Shown piece by piece: positions 58,775-64,000 of a DNA stretch of 64,000 nt. Source of the stretch: Pannonibacter carbonis. GTDB lineage: Bacteria > Pseudomonadota > Alphaproteobacteria > Rhizobiales > Stappiaceae. A model generated the notes under the pieces. The model was given only the letters and a program-made list of their open reading frames with translations, did not search any database and had not been told where the DNA came from. Location of the stretch: NCBI RefSeq assembly GCF_003012935.1, contig NZ_PUDR01000012.1, positions 98,145 through 162,144 on the forward strand, written 5' to 3'. The position numbers were made by a program, and so were the translations under genes. Position 1 is the stretch's first letter; every line of letters starts with the position of its first letter.

Positions 58775-59539
58775 ATGGCATTCTGGTCAAGAAACGTGCA
58801 TGGGGAGACGACAGCTGCCTGCGATCCGCGCCGGGCGGATTACGCCGTCTTTTCCAATGTCACGCTGCTGCGGTCCGGCAAGACGGTTCTCTCCAACTTA
58901 TCCCTGACGCTCAGCGAGCGGCGCGTTGCCGTCATCGGTCTCAACGGCTCCGGAAAATCCAGCTTCGTGCGCCTGCTCAACGGCCTGCTGCTGCCTGACA
59001 ACGGTGAAGTCCAGGTCTATGGCGCAGACACGCGGCTTGTCCGGGCGGAACTGCCGCGCCACGTCGGCTTTGTCTTCCAGAACCCGGACCACCAGGCGAT
59101 CTTTCCGACTGTGGCGGAGGAAGTCGCCTTCGGTCTCACCCAACTGGGTGAAGATCGGACAGTGGCGCGGGCGGGGGCCCTGAAATTTCTTGGCCAGCAC
59201 GGCTGCGCGGCGCTCGCAGAGCGACCGTTTCATGATCTTTCCGAAGGTCAGAAGCAGCTGATCTGTATCCTGTCGGTTCTGGTCATGCGGCCGGATCTGG
59301 TTGTCCTGGATGAGCCCTTCGCCAGTCTTGATGGCTTGGCCACGCGGCAGTTGATGCGCCGTCTCGTGGGCCTGCCGCAGAAACTGGTCATGGTCAGCCA
59401 TGACCTTCAGCTTATCCAGGGTTTTGACCGGGTGCTGTGGATCGAGGATGGTCTGCTGCGCATGGACGGGGAGCCGGGCACCGTGCTGCCGGCCTACGTC
59501 GACGACATCGACCGGCGCGCTGCCGCCGAACCTGCCTGA
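58775..59539 (+). CDS. bioM: ECF transporter ATPase, biotin type (BioM)
   Basis: A 254-residue ABC ATPase of the energy-coupling-factor class. Walker A is GLNGSGKSS (Lys61), the Q-loop HVGFVFQNPDHQAIFPTV is the typical ECF form, the signature is LSEGQKQL, and Walker B is LVVLDEP. Only one ATPase is encoded, as in other bioMNY systems. It would power biotin uptake with BioN and BioY. ATG 58775 has only a modest ribosome site. bioN follows after 12 bp. Confidence 0.9.
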   Translation: MAFWSRNVHGETTAACDPRRADYAVFSNVTLLRSGKTVLSNLSLTLSERRVAVIGLNGSGKSSFVRLLNGLLLPDNGEVQVYGADTRLVRAELPRHVGFVFQNPDHQAIFPTVAEEVAFGLTQLGEDRTVARAGALKFLGQHGCAALAERPFHDLSEGQKQLICILSVLVMRPDLVVLDEPFASLDGLATRQLMRRLVGLPQKLVMVSHDLQLIQGFDRVLWIEDGLLRMDGEPGTVLPAYVDDIDRRAAAEPA

Positions 59540-59551
59540 GCGGGGGAACGG

Positions 59552-60193
59552 ATGCTTTCGCTCTATATTCCCGGCAGCAGCTTTCTTCACCGGATGCCAG
59601 CCGGGATAAAACTGATCCTGCTTGCATTTCTCAGCGCTGTCCTCATGCCGGTGACTGAGCCACTGGTGCTGGCCGGAGCGCTCGGCCTTGCCCTTGGGCT
59701 CTATGCCCTGCTGGGCAAAGAGGGGATACGGCAAGTCCAGCTGGTCCGCCCGCTGCTGCCAATCCTTGTGATCCTGCTGCTGCTGCATGCGGTCACCGGC
59801 TTCGTCATGGAGGGCGTCAGCGTTGTCTTGCGGCTTCTCACCATGGTGCTGCTCGCCAATCTCGTGACGCTGACGACGCGGATGGACGACATGATGGCGG
59901 CAGTCGCACCAATGTTCCGCCCGCTTGCCCTTGTCGGCATATCGCCCCGCCGGCCGGCTCTGGCGGTTACCCTGGTGCTGCGCTTCGTGCCGGTTCTGCT
60001 GGCGGTCTATGGCGCCTTGTCCGAGGCCTGGCGGGCGCGCACCGGACGCCCGGCCAGCTGGCGCCTGATTGCCCCGCTGGCCTTGCAGGCGCTGAAACTG
60101 TCCGATCATGTCGCCGAAGCCCTGATTGCCCGTGGCGGGGCCGATGGTCTTGGCCGTCCCGCCGCGGCGCGTCCGCCGCGCCGCCTGTCCTGA
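59552..60193 (+). CDS. bioN: ECF transporter transmembrane T subunit, biotin type (BioN)
   Basis: A 213-residue membrane protein with about five helices. It begins LSLYIPGSSFLHRMPAGIKL, the usual EcfT start, and carries the coupling motif A-x-x-A-R-G as ALIARGGADG near the C-terminus, which touches the ATPase. BioN links BioM to the substrate-binding BioY. GGGGGAAC precedes the ATG. A perfect 12-bp palindrome lies just after its stop, and bioY starts 151 bp later. Confidence 0.9.
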   Translation: MLSLYIPGSSFLHRMPAGIKLILLAFLSAVLMPVTEPLVLAGALGLALGLYALLGKEGIRQVQLVRPLLPILVILLLLHAVTGFVMEGVSVVLRLLTMVLLANLVTLTTRMDDMMAAVAPMFRPLALVGISPRRPALAVTLVLRFVPVLLAVYGALSEAWRARTGRPASWRLIAPLALQALKLSDHVAEALIARGGADGLGRPAAARPPRRLS

Positions 60194-60194
60194 G

Positions 60195-60206
60195 GCAGCA
60201 TGCTGC
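60195..60206. other. Perfect palindrome between bioN and bioY
   Basis: GCAGCATGCTGC begins 2 bp after the bioN stop. It could be an operator or a small hairpin within the transcript. The 151-bp gap is unusually long for this otherwise tight operon. Confidence 0.3.
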
Positions 60207-60344
60207 TCCCTCCGCTGCTTTGCCGATTTGCCTGAACTCCTGACTGCCGGTATGAGAAGCGGGTCCAGCCACGCGCCTGATGCCAGTGGCCCTGCCGTCC
60301 AGGTTCCGCTTCTTGCGGTGCTGGCGGCTGACATGGAGAAACCG

Positions 60345-60908
60345 ATGTCCGTTTCACGGGACCACAGCCTTGTGCAGATCGCTTTCTACGCCGCGCTGAT
60401 CGCGGTGCTGGGGCTTCTGCCACCCTTTGCCATTCCCTTCCTTGGCGGCGTGCCAATCACCGCCCAGTCGCTCGGCGTCATGCTGGCCGGCGTCATGCTT
60501 GGGCCGGTGCGCAGTGCGCTCGCCGTCTGCCTCTTCCTGTTCCTGGTGGCGCTGGGCGCGCCGCTCCTGGCCGGTGGCCGGGGTGGGCTTGCCGTTTTCG
60601 CCGGTCCCTCGGTCGGCTTCCTGATCGGCTTTCCGGTTGGTGCCTTTGTTGCTGGCCTGATCATGCAGCGCAGCCGCAAGCTGGCCGTTTTGCCGGCTGC
60701 CGCCGTCGCGGCGGCCGTCGGCGGCATCGGAGTTGTCTATCTTTTCGGCGTGCCGGGCCTCGCCCTGATGGCGGGCCTGTCGCTCGACAAGGCGCTGATT
60801 GGCAGCGCCGTCTATATTCCGGGCGACCTGATCAAGGTGGCGATCGCGGCTGTCGTGGCCGAGACCGTCTCGCGCGGCTTCCCGCGCGCCCTGGTGTCGC
60901 GCGGATGA
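60345..60908 (+). CDS. bioY: Biotin transporter S component BioY
   Basis: A 187-residue substrate-binding membrane protein with six helices. IPFLGGVPITAQSLGVMLAGVMLGP is the hallmark BioY motif; ALGAPLLAGGRGGLAVFAGPSVGFLIGFPVGAFVAG follows, then YIPGDLIKVAIAAVVA. ATG 60345 is chosen because GGAG lies 6 bases upstream; ATG 60333 is possible. The stop overlaps the ligase start by 4 bp, so the ligase is translated from the same message. Confidence 0.95.
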   Translation: MSVSRDHSLVQIAFYAALIAVLGLLPPFAIPFLGGVPITAQSLGVMLAGVMLGPVRSALAVCLFLFLVALGAPLLAGGRGGLAVFAGPSVGFLIGFPVGAFVAGLIMQRSRKLAVLPAAAVAAAVGGIGVVYLFGVPGLALMAGLSLDKALIGSAVYIPGDLIKVAIAAVVAETVSRGFPRALVSRG

Positions 60909-62497
60909 GCTTCGTCGGGGCGGCACTTGCCGGACATGCGGCAGCCCGTCCCGACGCGGTCGCGCTGTCCTGTGGGTCGCGGCAACTGACCTATTCGGCG
61001 CTGGGCGCTGAAATCAGGGCGCTTGCCGGCACGCTGGCCAGCGCCCTTGGCGTATCGGGCGCTGTCTTGCCGTTTGATGGCCAGAATGCATTGACGCGTC
61101 AGCCCCGTGTTGCGCTGGATCTTGCCGATCCGCTGGACCTGCTTGTTGCCTTTTTCGCCATTGTCCGCGCCGGGGCAGTCGCGCTGGTGCTGGATCCAGC
61201 CTGGCCTGCGCCGCGCAGGGCGGCGATCCGCGCCGCCACAGCGCCCGCAGTGTACCTGGACGCCGCCCGGCTTTCGGAGCTTCGGCGGGAGGCGGTCACC
61301 GGGGCAGACTGGCCAGAGCCTGCCCGCGACCATCTCTTTTATGCCGGCTTCACCTCCGGCTCGACCGGCGAGCCCAAGGGCTATGCCCGAAGCCACCGGT
61401 CATGGACCGACAGCTTCGCCCTTAGCCGTGAGATCTTCGCCATCGACGCGGCGGATCATGTGCTGGTGCCAGGCAGTCTCGCCCATTCGCTGCATCTTTA
61501 CGGGGCCGTCGAGGCGCTGCACTGCGGGGCCTGCGTGACCCTCGCCGAGAGCTTTCTGCCGGGGCGGCTGGCGCGCAGCCTTGCATCATCCGGCATCACG
61601 GTGCTTTACGCTACGCCGACCCAGCTGGTGCTGATGCAGCGCGAGATCACGCGGCTCGGACTGGATCTGCCCGGCCTGCGGCTGTGCCTGGTCAGCGGGG
61701 CAGCCTGGGGCGCTGGCGAGAAAGCCGCCTTGCGTGCCGCGCTGCCGCACACCCATATGGCCGAATTCTACGGCGCCTCGGAAATGAGTTTCCTCACCCT
61801 GTCCGCTGATCCGCAGCCCGCTCCGGTTGGCTCCGTCGGCAAACCCTTTCCCGGCGTCGAGATGTCCCTGCGCGATGAGACCGGCCGTGAGTGCGGCACG
61901 GCGGTTCTCGACAACACGGGCCGCACCGCGACCGGGACCATCTTCGTGCGCAGCCCGCTGCTGTTTACCGGCTATATTTGTGGCGGCGGCTCGGAGGTGC
62001 GCTGGGATGGCGAGTTTCTCACCATCGGTGACCGGGGCTGGCGTGATGCTGACGGCAATCTCTATCTGGCGGGGCGCGACAAACGCATGTTTGTCAGCGC
62101 CGGGCTCAATCTGTTTCCCGAGGAAGCCGAGCAGGTGCTGCGGGAAGCAGACGGTGTCGCCCTGGCTGCCGTCTTCGGCGCGCCCGACCGGCTCCGCGGC
62201 CGGGTTCCCGTGGCGGCGATCCAGCTTGAGGCGAACGGCGTCATCGATCCGGGATATCTTCGCCGGCTTTGCCTTGCTGCGCTCGGTCGGGCCAGATGCC
62301 CGCGCCGGTTCCATCTGTTCAAGAGCTTTCCCCTGACCTCCGGCGGCAAGATCGACTTGCCAGCGCTCGAGGCGCTGGTGTTGACCCGGGAAGAGGCCCG
62401 GGAAGAGGGAAGAGAGCTGGCAAAAGAAACAGCTCAAGACCAGTGCAGCGCAGTGCCCCTGAACCGATGCTCCGCTGTGGCAGAGCCCGGCGCATGA
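60905..62497 (+). CDS. AMP-forming acyl-CoA ligase linked to biotin uptake
   Basis: A 530-residue adenylate-forming enzyme. The P-loop is TSGSTGEPKG at 150-159, the A5 motif is FYGASEM near 288-294, the A7 motif GDRGW and A8 GRDKRMFVSAGLNLFPEE lie near 375-406, and the catalytic Lys is about 482 in TSGGKID. The last 35 residues are a Glu/Ala-rich tail. It should activate a carboxylic acid to its CoA ester. The overlap with bioY and thiolase suggests a biotin-related acid or precursor; Bacillus has a comparable bioY-yhfT-yhfS cluster. The substrate is unknown. Confidence 0.88.
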   Translation: MSFVGAALAGHAAARPDAVALSCGSRQLTYSALGAEIRALAGTLASALGVSGAVLPFDGQNALTRQPRVALDLADPLDLLVAFFAIVRAGAVALVLDPAWPAPRRAAIRAATAPAVYLDAARLSELRREAVTGADWPEPARDHLFYAGFTSGSTGEPKGYARSHRSWTDSFALSREIFAIDAADHVLVPGSLAHSLHLYGAVEALHCGACVTLAESFLPGRLARSLASSGITVLYATPTQLVLMQREITRLGLDLPGLRLCLVSGAAWGAGEKAALRAALPHTHMAEFYGASEMSFLTLSADPQPAPVGSVGKPFPGVEMSLRDETGRECGTAVLDNTGRTATGTIFVRSPLLFTGYICGGGSEVRWDGEFLTIGDRGWRDADGNLYLAGRDKRMFVSAGLNLFPEEAEQVLREADGVALAAVFGAPDRLRGRVPVAAIQLEANGVIDPGYLRRLCLAALGRARCPRRFHLFKSFPLTSGGKIDLPALEALVLTREEAREEGRELAKETAQDQCSAVPLNRCSAVAEPGA

Positions 62498-63636
62498 GCC
62501 GGTCCGTGGTCATCGTGGCGGCGCGGCGTTCGCCGGTGGCCCCGCGCGGCGGGGCCCTGTCCCGGCTCGATCTCACAGGCCTGGGCGTTCCGGTCCTCAA
62601 GGCAGTGCTTCAAGATGCCGGTCCCGCCGCAGCTGAGGTTACCGAAGTCATTCTTGGCAATGCGCTGGGGGCCGGTGGAAATCCTGCCCGTCTCGTGGCT
62701 CTTGCCGCCGGTCTTCCTGATAGAGTGAGCGCCCTGACCCTCGACCGGCAATGCTGCAGCGGTCTGGACGCGGTGGTCATGGCAGCGCGGTCCATCGCCG
62801 CCGGGGAAGCAACTGTCGTTGTCGCCGGCGGTATCGAGAGTTTCAGCCGGGCACCGATCCGCATGCATCGACCGCTGCAGAAAGGTGACGAAGCCGTCGC
62901 CTATGATCGTCCGGCCTTTGTCGCCGATCCTGCGCGCGATCCCGATCCGCTTCAGGCCGCGGCCCGGCTGGCGGCCCGGCAAGGCCACAGCCGGGTCGTC
63001 CAGGAGCAGTTTGCCCGCGCCAGTCATGTACGGGCGCTTGCAGCTCGCGCAGACGGGCGTCTTGCCAACGAGCTGGTTCCGTTCCCCGGGCTGGACCGCG
63101 ACGCCTTTACCCGTGTTTTGCGGCCGGAGGTGATGCAGCGTGCCGCCGTTCTCGCTGGCGATGCCGATCATGGACTTACCTCCGCGACGGTTGCTGTCGA
63201 GGCGGATGCTGCGGCGATGCTGGTTCTGGCTGACGAGGCTCTGGCCCGGGCACATGGCTGGCCGATCCTGTGCCGGTTCCGCGGGGCAGCGCTGGCGGGA
63301 GGGGATCCCGTTGATCCGGCGCTGGTGCCAAGGCAGGCGATGGCGCGCGTGTTGCAGCGGCTCGGCTGGCAAGCGGCTTCCCTGGGCCGGGTGGAACTGA
63401 TGGAAGCCTTCGCTGTCCAGGCGCTGGCCTGTCTGTCCGGGTTCGGCTTTGACAGTGCAGCTGTGAATGCCGGCGGTGGCGCATTAAGCCGGGGTCACCC
63501 CATCGGCGCGTCCGGGGCCATTCTTGCCGTGCGCCTTGTTCAGGAGCTGCGGGCGTTGCCGACGGGCAGCCGGGGGCTTGCGGCGATTGCCGCCGTTGGC
63601 GGTCTTGCAACCGCCATGGCGCTGGAAACGGCCTGA
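62494..63636 (+). CDS. Thiolase-family protein with altered active site
   Basis: A 380-residue thiolase fold, slightly shorter than the usual 390. The nucleophile Cys87 lies in DRQCCSGL and the His335 motif GGGALSRGHPIGASGA is intact. Two other catalytic positions differ: the NEAF asparagine is Met303 (LMEAF), and the second catalytic Cys of the C-terminal C-x-G-G motif is Ala366 (GLAAIAAVGG). It may therefore do only part of the thiolase reaction or another acyl transfer. The start overlaps the ligase stop by 4 bp; it ends the bioMNY operon. Confidence 0.85.
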   Translation: MSRSVVIVAARRSPVAPRGGALSRLDLTGLGVPVLKAVLQDAGPAAAEVTEVILGNALGAGGNPARLVALAAGLPDRVSALTLDRQCCSGLDAVVMAARSIAAGEATVVVAGGIESFSRAPIRMHRPLQKGDEAVAYDRPAFVADPARDPDPLQAAARLAARQGHSRVVQEQFARASHVRALAARADGRLANELVPFPGLDRDAFTRVLRPEVMQRAAVLAGDADHGLTSATVAVEADAAAMLVLADEALARAHGWPILCRFRGAALAGGDPVDPALVPRQAMARVLQRLGWQAASLGRVELMEAFAVQALACLSGFGFDSAAVNAGGGALSRGHPIGASGAILAVRLVQELRALPTGSRGLAAIAAVGGLATAMALETA

Positions 63637-63831
63637 TCCAGGCGGTTCTTTCAAAAACGGCCGGATTTTCGGGCCAATATGCGCGAGCAGGGCAGCCGAA
63701 ACCTCGGCATTTCCATCAATATGGCTGCAGGCGTGCTGCGCCGCACATTTTCTTTTGCTCAGTTTGTTGATAAGTCGGTGTTGGTTTTTCACCATTTATT
63801 TCAAAGGCTTGATGATCCTGCCGTTACCGTC

Positions 63832-63840
63832 TTATCCACA
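63832..63840 (+). promoter_or_regulatory. DnaA-box consensus sequence
   Basis: TTATCCACA is an exact match to the DnaA-box consensus. A second, inverted near-match, TGTTGATAA (one mismatch), lies at 63765-63773. Two boxes are too few for an origin on this evidence; regulation of the downstream operon is also possible. Confidence 0.45.
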
Positions 63841-63890
63841 GATCGGCTGCAGAAATTTTTGCACTGCGCGACTTTTTTCAAAATTGTTGA

Positions 63891-63919
63891 TTGACGGTTG
63901 GGTGTTTGGCCCCCTATAA
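63891..63919 (+). promoter_or_regulatory. Strong sigma-70-type promoter, probably rRNA P1
   Basis: TTGACG (63891-63896) and CTATAA (63914-63919) are spaced by 17 bases, with an AT-rich stretch (ACTTTTTTCAAAATTGTTGA) directly upstream acting like an UP element. TTGACx-N17-CTATAA is the form common at alphaproteobacterial rRNA operons. The next -35 sequence occurs exactly 100 bp later. Confidence 0.6.
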
Positions 63920-63990
63920 GCTGGCTCAACGACGGCGGCAACGTCGCCGGCGACGGGAAGTTGCTTCCTGAAAATTCTGAAAAATGCGGC

Positions 63991-63996
63991 TTGACA
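63991..63996 (+). promoter_or_regulatory. Second -35 element (tandem promoter, cut off by window end)
   Basis: TTGACA lies 100 bp after the first -35 element, preceded by the AT-rich GAAAATTCTGAAAAATGCGG. The -10 element would fall beyond base 64000, so the promoter is incomplete here. Confidence 0.4.
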
Positions 63997-64000
63997 GCCG

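Larger units (their letters stand above)
63637..64000. other. AT-rich non-coding region at the right edge
   Basis: No credible gene is seen. From about 63740 to 63900 the sequence is AT-rich, with a DnaA-box sequence and poly-T tracts; 63891 onward carries promoter elements. It looks like the upstream region of a strongly expressed RNA operon that continues past the window. Confidence 0.6.

Noticed and set aside
63679..63894. Small plus-strand frame of 71 codons at the right edge
   Set aside because: No ribosome site, and it overlaps the AT-rich DnaA-box/promoter region.

Overview
The window reads as a stretch of ordinary chromosome from a high-GC alphaproteobacterium. The evidence is the gene content: CpdR, a 1600-residue NAD-glutamate dehydrogenase, a large alphaproteobacterial membrane protein of the TIGR02302/DUF4175 type, the ccmABCDG cluster, and SdhAF4/HtpX/RsmB/PurH next to one another. 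CpdR, a candidate CtrA-type box and the mix of neighbours point towards the Caulobacterales/Hyphomonadaceae side, but this placement is an inference. I see no phage, insertion sequence, integron, CRISPR array or tRNA. Coding density is high and almost all genes have recognisable housekeeping families.

Layout. 1-1.7 kb: the end of a zinc-ribbon/DUF3426-like membrane protein, then hpt and cpdR, all overlapping by 4 bp or nearly so, closed by a strong terminator. 1.7-7.5 kb, minus strand: argH, lptM, lysA and TIGR02302, with tlpA divergent from argH. 8.2-10.6 kb: an accessory patch of small unknown proteins, an AT-rich leader with repeated motifs and an unknown membrane protein. 10.7-13.6 kb: GNAT, EamA transporter, CitE-like lyase, DUF1737. 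13.6-19.6 kb, minus strand: a DapC-like aminotransferase, ftsK, a LolA-like protein and an ATP-grasp enzyme. 19.7-26.5 kb: sdhAF4, htpX, rsmB, a heparinase II/III-like gene, purH. 26.6-35.8 kb: a Cache-type chemoreceptor, an MFS exporter, the large NAD-GDH and an AhpD-like protein. 35.9-43.5 kb: argC, leuD, then two different aconitases (acnA and acnB) transcribed divergently from a 473-bp control region.

43.6-44.1 kb is a block of four GC-rich hairpin repeats in two inverted pairs. 44.1-49.2 kb holds ccmABCDG, a DUF1223 protein and a cation-efflux protein. 49.3-51.2 kb is glnK-amtB behind a near-consensus sigma-54 promoter. 51.4-57.9 kb is a run of single genes on alternating strands (DUF924, TusA, pterin dehydratase, LMW-PTP, PAP2, DsbA-like isomerase, soluble hybrid kinase, AEC transporter, gluQ). 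58.0-63.6 kb is an alkA-like glycosylase followed by a biotin-type ECF transporter (bioM, bioN, bioY) that runs with 4-bp overlaps into an AMP-forming acyl-CoA ligase and a thiolase homologue. The window ends in an AT-rich stretch with a perfect DnaA-box sequence and what look like tandem strong promoters, probably leading into an rRNA operon beyond the edge.

Most interesting to follow: the bioMNY-ligase-thiolase operon, whose thiolase keeps the nucleophilic Cys and the His but has lost two other catalytic positions; the back-to-back acnA/acnB arrangement with a dyad between the promoter elements; the repeat block whose hairpin stems differ by compensatory changes; and the pair of small charged proteins sharing a C-terminal motif.
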